The translations under genes were made by a program, and so were the position numbers. Below are positions 8,941 to 18,016 of a DNA stretch of 64,000 nt, piece after piece. Within the stretch, counting starts at the first letter, position 1, and each line of letters opens with the position of its first letter. The notes beneath the pieces are model-generated. The model searched no databases. It was not told where the DNA came from and saw nothing but the letters and a program-made list of their open reading frames with translations. This DNA comes from Nannocystis bainbridge. Its GTDB lineage: Bacteria; Myxococcota_A; Polyangia; Nannocystales; Nannocystaceae. The stretch spans positions 868,001-932,000 of the forward strand of contig NZ_JAQNDL010000001.1 of NCBI RefSeq assembly GCF_028368995.1, written 5' to 3'.

Positions 8941-9960
8941 ATGTTGCGGTCTCGTCTGCTCGTCTCCGTCGCCACTCCCCTTTTCGCCGCGTCGCTGTTG
9001 ATGCCGTCGGTCGCCGTCGCGTCGCCCTACGCGCGCAGCGTGCCGCTCCTCGGCCTGCAGGACCCCGGCGGCGAGTCCCTCGCTCAGCCCATCCCCGGGC
9101 AAACGCCGGTCGCCCCGGTGAACACCCAAGTCCAGGCCCCGGGCGCGCAGACCCAGGCCACGCCGCCGGGCAGCGTCGCCGGGCCGCAGAGCCAGAGCCA
9201 GACCCTCGCTGCGCCGGGTGCTGCTCCGCTCGTCGTGCCGCCCGGCAGCACGATCATGCAGCCGCAGATCCAGGTGCTCGTGCAGCCGCAGATCCAGGTC
9301 CAGGCCCAGCCGCAGGGCAACGCCTCGCCGACCAGCAGCGCCGACATCGCGACCAACACCAACTCGAACAGCAGCTCGAACACGACGCCGACGGTCACCA
9401 CCTCCACCCGCACCACGCAGCCGCCGGTGTACGTGGCCCCGCCGCAGCAGCGCTACCCGCAGACGCGCTACGCCCCGCCTCCGCCCCCGCCGCGGATCGT
9501 CACCCGCGTGGTCTCGCGGCCGTCGCACGCCGCTCCGCCGCCGGTGCTCAAGCGCCCGCCCCCGCCGCGCAAGGGCCTGATGGTCACCGGTTGGGTGCTG
9601 TTCGGCGTCTCGTACCTCATCACCGCCAGCAACGCGGCCGACCTCTACGACCGCTGCCCCGGCATGAACAAGCCCGGCCGCTGTCGTGACCTGGCCGAGA
9701 ACATGTTCATCCCGGTCGTCGGCCCGTTCCTGGCGATGGAGCAGGCCAAGTACGCCACCGACGACTTCTCGCTGGCCGTGTCCGGCTCGTTGCAGGGCCT
9801 CGGCCTCATCATGGGCATCGTCGGCACCGTGCAGTACCACCGCGACAAGTACCGCAACCGCGTGCTCAACGAGTACGGCGTCCGCGTGGCCAAGAACACC
9901 AACGTCAACGCCGGCGGCCGCCTCGGCGGCGGCCAGCTGACCCTCACCGCCCGCTTCTGA
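8941..9960 (+). CDS. Exported Gln/Pro-rich protein with C-terminal hydrophobic domain
   Basis: 339 residues. Residues 1-27 form a signal peptide (LFAASLLMPSVAVA). Residues 35-150 are low complexity, rich in Gln, Pro, Ala and Val with repeated QPQIQVQ phrases, then Asn/Ser/Thr. A basic Pro-rich stretch follows (PPPPPPRIVTRVV). From about 210 there are two hydrophobic segments (MVTGWVLFGVSYLITA and LQGLGLIMGIVGTVQY) flanking a Cys pair (DRCPGMNKPGRC). Similar tails occur in myxobacterial predicted membrane proteins of unknown role. Envelope location is inferred. The gene stands alone and ends before a strong terminator. Confidence 0.85.
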   Translation: MLRSRLLVSVATPLFAASLLMPSVAVASPYARSVPLLGLQDPGGESLAQPIPGQTPVAPVNTQVQAPGAQTQATPPGSVAGPQSQSQTLAAPGAAPLVVPPGSTIMQPQIQVLVQPQIQVQAQPQGNASPTSSADIATNTNSNSSSNTTPTVTTSTRTTQPPVYVAPPQQRYPQTRYAPPPPPPRIVTRVVSRPSHAAPPPVLKRPPPPRKGLMVTGWVLFGVSYLITASNAADLYDRCPGMNKPGRCRDLAENMFIPVVGPFLAMEQAKYATDDFSLAVSGSLQGLGLIMGIVGTVQYHRDKYRNRVLNEYGVRVAKNTNVNAGGRLGGGQLTLTARF

Positions 9961-9985
9961 CGGGCCGGCCCCCCCGGGCCGCAGC

Positions 9986-10013
9986 AGAGCGCGACGAGCC
10001 ATCGTCGCGCTCT
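9986..10013 (+). terminator. Rho-independent-type terminator hairpin
   Basis: Perfect 12-bp stem (agagcgcgacga / tcgtcgcgctct) with loop gcca, 25 bases after the stop of the 8941 gene. It is followed by tcgcattt rather than a long U-run, so efficiency is uncertain. Confidence 0.75.
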
Positions 10014-10140
10014 TCGCATTTAACCGGCCCGCCGAGGCGCCGACAGACCCCCTCGCGGGTGCATTCGAGGTCCCCGGCAGAGCGGCAGACCCGGCCGTCC
10101 TCGTCCGGCTCGCCCACCGCCGCAGGAGCGCCGGCAGACA

Positions 10141-10214
10141 GCATGTCTCTCGGCACATGCCCTCAACAACATGTCCTCGCAGACATGCCCCTGAAGGCAT
10201 GTCCCGGCGACCAT
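10141..10214. repeat. Dispersed palindrome cluster, intergenic
   Basis: About five half-sites in 74 bases: gcatgtctctcggcacatgc, acatgtcctcgcagacatgc and ggcatgtcccggcgaccatg. It lies between two convergent genes, just beyond the stop of the methyltransferase gene. Confidence 0.8.
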
Positions 10215-10224
10215 GCGACCACGC

Positions 10225-10974
10225 TCACTCGCGGAACGCGACCGCCACCAGCGACGAGCCGATCGGCAGGTCGACGCGACGCAGCAGCCGGCGCTCGGCC
10301 TCCATCACCGCCAGCAGCGCCTGGTTGATCGGCGCGGCCGGGACCTTCACGTCGTACTCGGGCCTGGCCTTGAGACCGCGCAGGCGGCTCGCCACGCGCT
10401 GGGCGAACACGAGCGGGAACAGCAGGCAGGTGTGGTACGAGAGCCGCTCCAGACGGAAGCCCGCGCGCTCCAGCACCGGCCGCAGCGTCGCCTTGGTGTA
10501 GCGGCGGCGGTGGTGCACCGCCACGTCGTGGTCGCTCCACAGCATCGGCAGCGCCGGCACCGTCACCACCAGGAGCCCCCCGGGGCGGACCAGGCGGGCC
10601 ACCGCGGCCATGGCCGGCTCCTCGTCGTCGATGTGCTCGAGCACGTCGAACAGCGTCACCACGTCGAACTGGCCCTCGACCGGCAGGTCGTCGGGCAGGC
10701 TGCCCGGGCGCACGTCGAGGCCGAGCTCGCGGGCCGCGAACTCGGCGGTCGGCAGGTCGGGCTCGATCACTGTCACCTCGCCGAAGCGCGTCATCTCCTG
10801 CGACACCAGCGAGCACGCGCCGCCGACGTCGAGCAGCCGCAGCGGCCCGTCCGGGGCCCAGCGCGCCAGCACGTCGAGGATCACGCCGCGCCGGCCGATC
10901 CGCCAGAAGTGGCGCTTCTCGAGCTCGAACAGCTTGTCGTAGGCGCTGCGATCCAAGGCGAATCTACGTAGCAA
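10225..10974 (-). CDS. Class I SAM-dependent methyltransferase
   Basis: 249 residues. SAM-binding motif I is LLDVGGACSL (47-56), the acidic end of beta-2 is VIEPD, motif post-I/II is FDVVTLFDVLEHIDDEE (about 106-122), and motif III is LVRPGGLLVVTVPA. This set matches the Methyltransf_11/23 group, whose members methylate small molecules, lipids or sugars. The N-terminus (FELEKRHFWRIGRR) resembles methyltransferases found near glycan or lipid biosynthesis genes, but no such neighbour is present. A hydrophobic stretch (LLFPLVFAQRV) near 190 may contact a membrane substrate. Stand-alone gene; substrate unknown. Confidence 0.85.
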   Translation of the reverse strand: MLRRFALDRSAYDKLFELEKRHFWRIGRRGVILDVLARWAPDGPLRLLDVGGACSLVSQEMTRFGEVTVIEPDLPTAEFAARELGLDVRPGSLPDDLPVEGQFDVVTLFDVLEHIDDEEPAMAAVARLVRPGGLLVVTVPALPMLWSDHDVAVHHRRRYTKATLRPVLERAGFRLERLSYHTCLLFPLVFAQRVASRLRGLKARPEYDVKVPAAPINQALLAVMEAERRLLRRVDLPIGSSLVAVAFRE

Positions 10975-11047
10975 CCAGCCCCGCGCTTGTAAAGCGCGCG
11001 CCGCCCGCTCGACGAATCTGCCACCGGAGCGTCACCGAAACGACGAC

Positions 11048-11076
11048 GGGCCGATCGGCGCTGCGCCGACCGGCCC
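11048..11076 (-). terminator. Terminator hairpin downstream of FG-GAP lipoprotein gene
   Basis: 14-bp stem with one mismatch (gggccgatcggcgc / gcgccgaccggccc), 22 bases past the minus-strand stop. On the minus strand it is followed by gtcgtttcgg, so only a weak U-tract. Confidence 0.6.
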
Positions 11077-11098
11077 GCTCGGGCTCACGCGAGGACGA

Positions 11099-13663
11099 CT
11101 AGCCTGCCTCGGGGCAGAACGCCTCGGTCACGAGCGCGCCGTTGTTGTCTTCCCTGCACTCCTGGACCAGGCCGTTGTTGATGCCCGGATCGATCTCGAC
11201 GAAGAAGTTCTTCTTGTTGTTCTTCGTCGGGCCGGGGACGGTCCAGGTCAGCTGCGTCGAAGCGCCGGGCAGCAGCGACGCCGCGGTCGGCTTGGTGCCG
11301 AGCTTCACGCCCGTGTTGTCGACGCCCTCGTAGAACGAGACATCGATGCCGGACGTGATGCCGAGCGCGCCCTCGTTGTAGATGGTCGCCACCAGCACGA
11401 GCTCGTCGGAGCACTTGTTGAGGTCGGCCGCCAGCGAGATGGTCAGGTCGACCGCGTTGAACACACCCTCGCCCTGCACGTTCTGGCGGAAGTTGTTCAG
11501 GCCCGGCGACGCCCAGTTGGCCTCCTCGGTCATCGGCGGGTTGCCGGCCGAGTCGGCGTCGGTCACGTGGTAGGTGTGCTGCGTCCAGACCCGGCGGGTC
11601 GGGACCCAGTTGTCACCGCCGGCGCCGTACACGAACACGCCCTTGCGCGCGGTGAAGCCCGGCGTCTTGGCCTGGCAGTCGGTGACGTTCTTGGCCTCGG
11701 CGAAGTTGGCGACCACCACGAACTCGGAGTTGCCGTCGCCGTCGATGTCGGCCACGAGCGGGTACTCGTGGATCGTCGCGCTCGAGTTCATGATCTGCAG
11801 CTGCACCGCCCCGGTCGCGCCGTCGTACACGCGGGCGAAGCACTCGTCCTGGTACGCGACCTCGGCCTTGCCGTCGCCCTGGAAGTCGAACACCGACGAG
11901 CCCGTGGCGGCCGACGAGTTGTCCTGGATCGCAGCGGTCCAGCGGGCGTACATCGCCCCGGCCACCGGCGCCGGGTCGGCGGGCAGCTTGACCACCGTCT
12001 CGCCCGAGCGGTTGAAGTCGTAGACCGCGTAGGCCACGCCGCCGGCGACGCCGGCCTCGGGGCGACCGTCGCCGTCGAAGTCGGCGATGGTCGCCGGGCC
12101 GCCGAGGTTCGCGCCCTTGATCTGGATCGGCTGGGTCCGCAGAGCCGGGTTCTGCTGGCACATCGCGTCGGTCGGATCGACGCCGCACCACAGCGTACCG
12201 GTCTGGCCGTTGATGACGCGGATCGCCGGCCAGGCGACCAGCACCACCTCGGGCTTGCCGTCGCCGTCGAGGTCGGCGACCGACGGCCAGCCGTCGTTGT
12301 TGTGGCTGGGGCCCGGGTTGGTCTTGTTGGACCAGAACAGGGTCATCGTCACCGACGGCGGGTTACCGGGCACCCACTCGATCTTCCACGCGTCGCGGCC
12401 GGTGATGAGCTCGGCCTTGTTGTCGCCGTCGAGGTCGGCGAAGGTCGCCACGCCGCCGGGGTAGATCGGCGTGTTGCCGTTCATCGGCGTGCCGTACATC
12501 GCCCCCCACGGCTGGTTGTTCGGGCCCCACGGCTGGTTCCACACCATCAGGCCGTCGTCGTCGAAGATGGTGCCGCCGAACGCGATCTCGGCCTCGGGGT
12601 CGTTGTCGAGGTTGACCACCGCCGCGGCGGCGTTCTCGATGCGGACCTTGGCCACCGCGTTGTTCGAGGTGCGGGCCGTCCACAGCAGCGCGCCCATGCC
12701 GTCGACCGCGTGGACCGGGGAGATGTGGTTGTTCCCCTCCTCGCGGCCGGCGTAGATGATGTCGGGCAGGCCGTCGCCGCTCACGTCGGCGACCGCGACC
12801 GAGGCGCGGCCGTGCGAGCCGAACTTCATCATCGCCGGGTTGTGGCTGATGCGCCACTTCTCCTGCCCGGTCGCGCCGTCGATCAGCACGATCTCGCCGA
12901 GCGGGTAGCTGCCGGGCATGTTGTCGATGCGGGTCGTGTTGACGACCACGTCGGGCACGCCGTCGCCGTCGACGTCGGCGATCACGGGCAGCGTGATGAC
13001 CTCGTTGGCGGTCCACGCCCACTCGAGCTGGACATCGATGTCGTCGAACGTCGGCACGACCTCGCAGTCGAGCGGGTCGGGCTGCGGCAGGCACTGACCG
13101 AACAGCGGCTCGCAGTAGAAGCCCGGGTCGCAGTCGTACGAGTCGGCGCATTCTCCCGCCGGCTGCTCGCACACGTCACCGAGGCACACCGCGCCCTCGT
13201 CGCAGCAGATCGACTTGTCCTCGCCGCAGCGGATGCCGCTCAGGCACTCGGGCAGGCAGGCTCCGTCGACGCACTCTTCAGCGGCAGCGCAGCACTGGGC
13301 CGGCTCGCCGCAGAGGATCGTCATGCACATGTCGAGGGTCTCGCCCACCGGCCCCGTCGAGGTCGACGTCGTGCCATCGGTGGTCGTGTCGACCGTCGTG
13401 CTCGTGGTCGACGTCGGCTCGACCGTGGTCGAAGTCGTCGTCGTGCCGGACGCCGTCATGCCCGAGTCGGTGACCTCGGTCGTCGGGGTCGTGTCCGTGC
13501 TCGGGGCGGTCGTCGAAGTCGTCGGGCTGGTGCTGGTGTCACCGGTCGACGTGTCGGTGTCCGTGCCCGTTGCGACGTTGGTGGCGTCGCCGCACGCGGC
13601 CAGCGCGGGGCTGAGCAGCGCAAGGCCGGAGAGTGCCCAATAACGCGCTAAGTACGTGTTCAT
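11099..13663 (-). CDS. Lipoprotein with Thr-rich linker, Cys-rich segment, FG-GAP/VCBS repeats and CARDB-like C-terminus
   Basis: 854 residues from the ATG at 13663 (MNTYLARYW), chosen because the signal peptide (GLALLSPALAAC) follows directly. About 90 residues of Thr/Ser/Asp linker come next, then a Cys-rich segment (CCAAAEECVDGACLPEC). The centre has at least seven Ca-loop signatures, including DVDGDGVPD, DVSGDGLPD, DLDGDNKAE, DLDGDGKPE, DFDGDGRPE, DFQGDGKAE and DIDGDGNSE, which are FG-GAP/VCBS beta-propeller blades. The last 110 residues resemble a CARDB-type Ig-like domain (LVATIYNEGALG, FVEIDPGINNGL). Probably a surface adhesin or binding protein; the ligand is unknown. Confidence 0.9.
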   Translation of the reverse strand: MNTYLARYWALSGLALLSPALAACGDATNVATGTDTDTSTGDTSTSPTTSTTAPSTDTTPTTEVTDSGMTASGTTTTSTTVEPTSTTSTTVDTTTDGTTSTSTGPVGETLDMCMTILCGEPAQCCAAAEECVDGACLPECLSGIRCGEDKSICCDEGAVCLGDVCEQPAGECADSYDCDPGFYCEPLFGQCLPQPDPLDCEVVPTFDDIDVQLEWAWTANEVITLPVIADVDGDGVPDVVVNTTRIDNMPGSYPLGEIVLIDGATGQEKWRISHNPAMMKFGSHGRASVAVADVSGDGLPDIIYAGREEGNNHISPVHAVDGMGALLWTARTSNNAVAKVRIENAAAAVVNLDNDPEAEIAFGGTIFDDDGLMVWNQPWGPNNQPWGAMYGTPMNGNTPIYPGGVATFADLDGDNKAELITGRDAWKIEWVPGNPPSVTMTLFWSNKTNPGPSHNNDGWPSVADLDGDGKPEVVLVAWPAIRVINGQTGTLWCGVDPTDAMCQQNPALRTQPIQIKGANLGGPATIADFDGDGRPEAGVAGGVAYAVYDFNRSGETVVKLPADPAPVAGAMYARWTAAIQDNSSAATGSSVFDFQGDGKAEVAYQDECFARVYDGATGAVQLQIMNSSATIHEYPLVADIDGDGNSEFVVVANFAEAKNVTDCQAKTPGFTARKGVFVYGAGGDNWVPTRRVWTQHTYHVTDADSAGNPPMTEEANWASPGLNNFRQNVQGEGVFNAVDLTISLAADLNKCSDELVLVATIYNEGALGITSGIDVSFYEGVDNTGVKLGTKPTAASLLPGASTQLTWTVPGPTKNNKKNFFVEIDPGINNGLVQECREDNNGALVTEAFCPEAG

Positions 13664-13981
13664 GTGGATATTTAGCCATACTGAGCGGCCCCGGACCACG
13701 CAACAAATCAGCATTTTTTCGCGGCCGCGGGACCACGTCGCTGGGCCGGACGGATGGCCGAGCGCGACATTTGGATCATGCCCTCCGCGCGTACGAGCCC
13801 TCGCGCGGCTTTCGCCGCAGCGTGACTTTTATTCACCTCGAGGGCCGCGGCGTGACACCACCGGCAGCCGCGACGGCGATCGTGCAGACGTCGCATTCGC
13901 CCGAGATCTGCCCGTAAACGCCTCCAGACGCAGATCTGCAGCCGCGTCGCTGACCACGACGAAAGGTTCGATCGCCATGAT
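13664..13981. other. Intergenic region upstream of the FG-GAP lipoprotein gene
   Basis: 318 bases between two minus-strand genes. It contains an AT-rich patch (agcatttttt) near 13711-13722 about 50 bases upstream of the lipoprotein start, a likely promoter zone. No gene seen. Confidence 0.45.
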
Positions 13982-14608
13982 CTATGCGCCGGGCACCAGC
14001 GGCGGAGGGCTCGCCACCGCCTCGCCGCGCGTCGCGACAGCGACCTCTTCGGGCACGTAATTGCCGCCCGACAGCAGGAACTTGAACACCTCGTCGACCG
14101 CCAGCGAGGTCGGCCGGCACCGCGACAGCGGCACGAACAGGACCCGGCCGACCATCGGGTTCGGCGTGGTCGGCACGAACACACAGACCGCGTCGGTGCC
14201 GGCGCCGATGGGCTCGCCGCTGGTGAACGCGAGGTGCCACGCGTCGCCGTCGAGGCGGACCAGCACGACCTTGGAGTAGATGCCGCTGCTCCCGCCGGGC
14301 GTCAGCGAGATCTGCTTCCACGCCTTGTAAAGCTCGGCCAGCACCGGCACGCGCAGCAGCAGGCGATCGATCGCCGCCAACAGGTAGCGGCCGATCAGGC
14401 TGCGCACCAGCAGGCCGAGCGCGAAGATCCCGACCAGGGCCAGAGCCACGCCCGCGAACGGCACGTCGAGCCCGACCCATTCTTTGAGCGGGTCGCGCGT
14501 GAGGTGGTCGACGTACCACAGCACGAACACCGTGACGACGAGCGGGATCGCGGCGAAGACCCCGGCGAGGAAGGTATTACGGGCGAAGTTCTTGGCGTCC
14601 GCGATCAT
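13982..14608 (-). CDS. DUF502-family membrane protein
   Basis: 208 residues. Two N-terminal membrane helices (about 12-33, FLAGVFAAIPLVVTVFVLWYV, and 49-72), a basic middle part with RVPVLAELYKAWKQI, then a soluble C-terminal domain with the conserved phrases FTSGEPI, VFVPTTPNPMVG and FLLSGGNYVPEE. These are signatures of the DUF502 family, whose role in bacteria is unclear. It begins 6 bases after the stop of the Tim44-like gene, so it is the last gene of the four-gene operon. The whole operon looks dedicated to an inner-membrane or envelope function. Confidence 0.9.
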   Translation of the reverse strand: MIADAKNFARNTFLAGVFAAIPLVVTVFVLWYVDHLTRDPLKEWVGLDVPFAGVALALVGIFALGLLVRSLIGRYLLAAIDRLLLRVPVLAELYKAWKQISLTPGGSSGIYSKVVLVRLDGDAWHLAFTSGEPIGAGTDAVCVFVPTTPNPMVGRVLFVPLSRCRPTSLAVDEVFKFLLSGGNYVPEEVAVATRGEAVASPPPLVPGA

Positions 14609-14614
14609 CTCGAT

Positions 14615-16171
14615 TCATCCGGCGTAGGCCTCGTCCTGCTCGATCTTGCTGAGCACCCAGTCGAACTCGCCGCGCGTCAGGTGAGCGCCGCAGTACTCGC
14701 ACGCGCCGGCCATGGAGACGCGGTCGAGCGGCGCCCCGCAGTTGGGGCAGTTCGCGTCCGCGGCCGGCTTGCCGCGGACCTTCGCCCCGCGGATCAGCGT
14801 CCAGTACTCGCTGTACGTGCGCGGGTACTTGGCGCTGCCCGACACGTGATCCCCGTTCATGCGCGCCGTGTAGTCGAGGCCGCGGGCCCACACGCGCACC
14901 GTCAGCGCGTCGTACCAGCGGTCGCGCTCGAGCTTGACGATCACCAGCCGCAGCACCTGCGTGCCCGCGAGCACGTTGCGCAGGCCCTGGGCCCGGTAGG
15001 CGTCGATCCAGTACTGCAGGTAGTTGAACAGCGAGTCGGACACGAACGGCCGCACGCGGCGGAGGTCGAGCGCGGTCCAGCCGGCGTTGAGCTCGGCGTG
15101 GATCGTGCGCACGCGCTGGTCGATGCGCTCGGGCGAGGTCGACGGGTCCTCGGCGATCAGGGCCGCGTGGGCCTGCTGGATGCCGGGCATGAACAGCGTG
15201 CGGTCATCGGTGCCGACCTCCTCCGCGTGGTGCGTCAGCGGCGGCGGGCGCGACTCGAGCCTGAGCACGCGCACGTGATGGACCGACCAGTCGAACCGCC
15301 CGCCCTCGACCTGCTGGCCGCAGAAGCGGCACGCGCCGCTGTCGCTGCGCTCGAACGGCGCCCCGCAGTTGGGGCAGCCGAGCGCCGTCACCGTCTCCGG
15401 CGTGCGGCTCCTGGCGTCGGCGCGCCGCTGCAGCCGCCACGCCTCGCGCACGTAGAACCCGCGCTCGCCGTCGGGCAGCGCGGCGCTGTAGTTGGCCTCG
15501 AACGCGACCTCGACCTCGATCATCCCGTCGGGCGTCGCCGGCAGCTGGACCTTCTCGACCTGCATCGAGCCGATCACGACCCCGCGGATCGGCGCCCCGG
15601 TCGGCTCGCGCTTCATCAGCGTCCTGCGGGTCTCGGGCCCGACGTAGGGCGCCAGCGCCTCCATCGCCCGCGCGTCGCCGCGGGCCCCCTGGGCGCGGGC
15701 GTACAGCGCGTAGACGAAGTCGGCGAACAGCACCGGCGAGAAGTCCGGATCGAGGCGACGGATCGCCGCCAGGTCGCCGCGGCGACCCGCGTGGGTCGCC
15801 GTCGTCGGCGCGCTGTCCCACGTCTCCTCGGCCTGACGCTTCCGATCGCTGCGGTAGTGGAAGTAGACGACCACGCCGACGATGACCAGCAGCGGCACCC
15901 CGAGCTGCGGCACCTCGAACACCAGCCGCACCAGCAAGTAGAGGATCACCCCGCCGTCGCCGCCGCCGCTGCTGCCCCCGCTGAAGCCGCCGCCGCCGCT
16001 GCTGCCCCCGCCGGAGTAGCCGTGGCCGCCGCCCGGGCGCGCCGCCGCCTCGGCCGCCAGCGCCAACAGCACCGCCGCCGCCGCGATCGCCAGGCCCCTG
16101 GACCATGTCCGCCAGGACATGCCCTTCGCGCCATGCCCCCGAGAGCATGTCCCTTGCGACATGTCCTTCAT
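14615..16171 (-). CDS. Membrane protein with two Tim44-like domains and two zinc ribbons
   Basis: 518 residues from the ATG at 16171, which overlaps the TPM gene stop as ATGA. The first about 27 residues are encoded by a palindrome cluster (MKDMSQGTCSRGHG...), followed by a signal peptide or anchor (LAIAAAAVLLALAA). Then come a Gly/Ser-rich linker and a membrane helix (VPLLVIVGVVVYFHY). Two Tim44-like regions (SPVLFADFVYALYARAQG and the repeat with FNYLQYWIDAY) alternate with zinc ribbons CPNCGAPFERSD...CRFC and CPNCGAPLDRV...CEYC. Tim44-like domains bind membranes or import machinery. A later start at MSWRTWSRG (about 16120) would remove most of the repeat peptide and may be the real one. 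Confidence 0.85.
   Translation of the reverse strand: MKDMSQGTCSRGHGAKGMSWRTWSRGLAIAAAAVLLALAAEAAARPGGGHGYSGGGSSGGGGFSGGSSGGGDGGVILYLLVRLVFEVPQLGVPLLVIVGVVVYFHYRSDRKRQAEETWDSAPTTATHAGRRGDLAAIRRLDPDFSPVLFADFVYALYARAQGARGDARAMEALAPYVGPETRRTLMKREPTGAPIRGVVIGSMQVEKVQLPATPDGMIEVEVAFEANYSAALPDGERGFYVREAWRLQRRADARSRTPETVTALGCPNCGAPFERSDSGACRFCGQQVEGGRFDWSVHHVRVLRLESRPPPLTHHAEEVGTDDRTLFMPGIQQAHAALIAEDPSTSPERIDQRVRTIHAELNAGWTALDLRRVRPFVSDSLFNYLQYWIDAYRAQGLRNVLAGTQVLRLVIVKLERDRWYDALTVRVWARGLDYTARMNGDHVSGSAKYPRTYSEYWTLIRGAKVRGKPAADANCPNCGAPLDRVSMAGACEYCGAHLTRGEFDWVLSKIEQDEAYAG
16102..16171. repeat. Dispersed palindrome cluster over the start of the Tim44-like gene
   Basis: Four to five half-sites: accatgtccgccaggacatg, catgcccccgagagcatgtc and cgacatgtccttcatg. 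The cluster covers the ATGA overlap between two genes and the first 23 codons of the downstream gene, offering several in-frame ATG codons. Confidence 0.85.
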
Positions 16172-16788
16172 GCCAGCACCTCGTCGGGCAGCTCGTTGAC
16201 GTCGTCCTCGCCGCGCGGCAGCGCGTCGGCGCACAGCGCCCCCAGGGCTTGCAGGTGCGGCGCCAGCTCGCTCGCGCGCGCCCCCGCGGCCACGGCGGCC
16301 TGCAGCCCGGCGACCGCCTGGTCCCACGGCGCGCGCGGGACCTCGCGGCGGACCCCGCGGTCGGCCAGGACCACCGCCGCCCGCTCGGTCAGCGACACGT
16401 ACACGAACACCCCCGTGCGACCGCGGGTCTCCATCACCCCGTGGTCGAGGAACCCGGCCTTGGCCGCGCGCAGCACCGCCTCGTCCCGCCACGCGCGCGG
16501 CGTCAGCAGCCGGGCCAGCGCGTGCGCGTGGCGGACCAGCCACGCCGCCACCAGCCCGGCCAGCAGCGGATCGATCAAGAACCAGTGCAGCCCGAACGCC
16601 GGCTCGCCGTACAGCAGGAACGCCAGCGTCACCGTCGCCGCCAGCCCGCCGACCAGCGCCGGCACGTGGGCGTAGCGCTCGGACGTCGGCCGCACCGCGA
16701 TCACCAGCTCCGCCGAGGTCCCCGCCTCGAACGCCTCGATCGCCCGGCGCAGCGCGCCCTTCCCGTCGTCGGCGAAGAACCCTGCCAT
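16168..16788 (-). CDS. TPM-domain membrane protein
   Basis: 206 residues. The start (FFADDGKGALRRAIEAFEAGTSAELVIAV) is the usual opening of the TPM (TLP18.3/Psb32/MOLO-1) phosphatase-like domain, here split around membrane helices at about 47-63 and 70-90 (GGLAATVTLAFLLYG). The second half has MGRTGVFVYVSLTERAAVVLADRG-like strands typical of TPM (V-x-V-S-x-x-E). TPM proteins are linked to membrane-protein maintenance. A strong Shine-Dalgarno (ggaggagg) sits before the ATG at 16788, inside the end of the preceding gene; only 2 bases separate them. Its stop overlaps the next start. Confidence 0.85.
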   Translation of the reverse strand: MAGFFADDGKGALRRAIEAFEAGTSAELVIAVRPTSERYAHVPALVGGLAATVTLAFLLYGEPAFGLHWFLIDPLLAGLVAAWLVRHAHALARLLTPRAWRDEAVLRAAKAGFLDHGVMETRGRTGVFVYVSLTERAAVVLADRGVRREVPRAPWDQAVAGLQAAVAAGARASELAPHLQALGALCADALPRGEDDVNELPDEVLA

Positions 16789-16790
16789 CG

Positions 16791-17963
16791 TCAGCCTCCT
16801 CCGTCGCGCAGCTCGAACACGTAGTCGGTGCCGCCGCCGCGGACCCGCAGACGACCTGCCTCGAGGAACAGGTAGTCCGGCCCGCGCCGCAGCGGCGTCG
16901 TGCTCACCGTCTTGCCGGTCGTCGCGTCGAGCACGTAGAGCTGCCCGGGCCCGCCCGCGGTCCCGTGGCCGCTGTAGACGTGGCCGCGGTGGACCACGAA
17001 GTCGGCCGCGTTGGCCACCCGCGGCGCGCTGCGCCACAGCAGCTCGCCGCTGTCCACGTCGAGCGCGGTGATGAAGCCGTCATCGCCCCGCGCCTCCGCG
17101 GCATGGGCGTGGCCGACCAGCAGCACCGGGCCGGCGATCGCGGCCCAGGTCGCGCGCTGAGCCGCGCTCGTCCGCTCGCCCGCGGCCGTCCCTGGCGGGA
17201 GCGCGTAGGCCTCGAAGTCGAACAGCGCCACGATCTCCGCGGTGTCCTCGCGCTGGACCGCGACCAGCCGCCCGCCCGCGTAATCGGCCCCGTAGAACAA
17301 AATGTTGAAGCCGTCCTGGTGGATCGCCTGGACCAGCAGGAACTTGCCGAACGTCGGCGGGATCGTCGGCGGCAGCGCGCCCGGGTCGCCGCGCATCGGA
17401 TTTGGCACCGCGTACTCCGGCAGCGCCAGGCCGTTGCGCGTCAACCACTCGGCGTCGCCGCTCGCGTCGGTCCGCTCCGACACCAGCGTCAGCGTCGGCG
17501 GCGGACCGGCCTCGATCGGCGCCGGTCTCTTCGTCACCTGGGCCCACGGCGGCGCCGGCAGCACGGTCGCCGTGCTGCCCGCGAACCACTCGCTGACCCG
17601 CGCCTGCGTAACCAGCAACGCCTCCGTCGCCGCGTCGAACAGCGCCTGCGTCGCCAGGTTGTCGGGCGCCGCGTCGAGCACCTCGGCGAACGCCTGGCGC
17701 GCCAGGTCGTGGCGACCGCCGTCCATCGCCGCCACCCCCTCGGCCCGCCGCCGCGCCAGCGCGGGCGGCAGCGCCTCGCCGCCGATCGTCACGACCTGTC
17801 CCAAAGGACCGGTACTCGCCTTCGCCGCGCCGGGGCCCGCCGGAGGGGCCGAAGTCGCGGCCTCGCCGGGCGAGCGCGACGGATCGCCGCGGCGACACGC
17901 CGCGAGGACGATCACGAGCGCGAGGGCGCTCCCGCGGCGGGCCTTTCGTCGCACCGGCCGCAC
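16791..17963 (-). CDS. Lipoprotein with PQQ-like beta-propeller
   Basis: 390 residues. Signal peptide with lipobox (LALVIVLAAC), an Ala/Pro/Ser linker, a helical TPR-like stretch (about 70-115, RHDLARQAFAEVLDAAPDN), then propeller strands. The phrases FITALDVDSGELLWRS and QLYVLDATTGKTVSTTPL are typical PQQ-like/BamB blades. No sign of true PQQ enzyme residues, so a scaffold or ligand-binding role is likelier. First gene of the operon running to 13982. A possible palindrome copy (cctgtcccaaaggacc, 17796-17811) is read in frame in the linker (TGPLGQVV). Confidence 0.85.
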   Translation of the reverse strand: MRPVRRKARRGSALALVIVLAACRRGDPSRSPGEAATSAPPAGPGAAKASTGPLGQVVTIGGEALPPALARRRAEGVAAMDGGRHDLARQAFAEVLDAAPDNLATQALFDAATEALLVTQARVSEWFAGSTATVLPAPPWAQVTKRPAPIEAGPPPTLTLVSERTDASGDAEWLTRNGLALPEYAVPNPMRGDPGALPPTIPPTFGKFLLVQAIHQDGFNILFYGADYAGGRLVAVQREDTAEIVALFDFEAYALPPGTAAGERTSAAQRATWAAIAGPVLLVGHAHAAEARGDDGFITALDVDSGELLWRSAPRVANAADFVVHRGHVYSGHGTAGGPGQLYVLDATTGKTVSTTPLRRGPDYLFLEAGRLRVRGGGTDYVFELRDGGG

Positions 17964-18016
17964 TGTAGCGCAACCTCCCGCGTGACAGCCTCGCCGCGAC
18001 CCCCTATCGTCCCCGC

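Noticed and set aside
8199..8975. 258-codon minus-strand open frame in the gap before the Gln/Pro-rich protein
   Set aside because: Composition is Arg/Ser-rich and irregular, it overlaps the start of the well-supported plus-strand gene, and no motif is seen.
9986..10013. Possible member of the dispersed palindrome family
   Set aside because: The stem (agagcgcgacga) has no CATG or CCTG core; it is an ordinary terminator hairpin.
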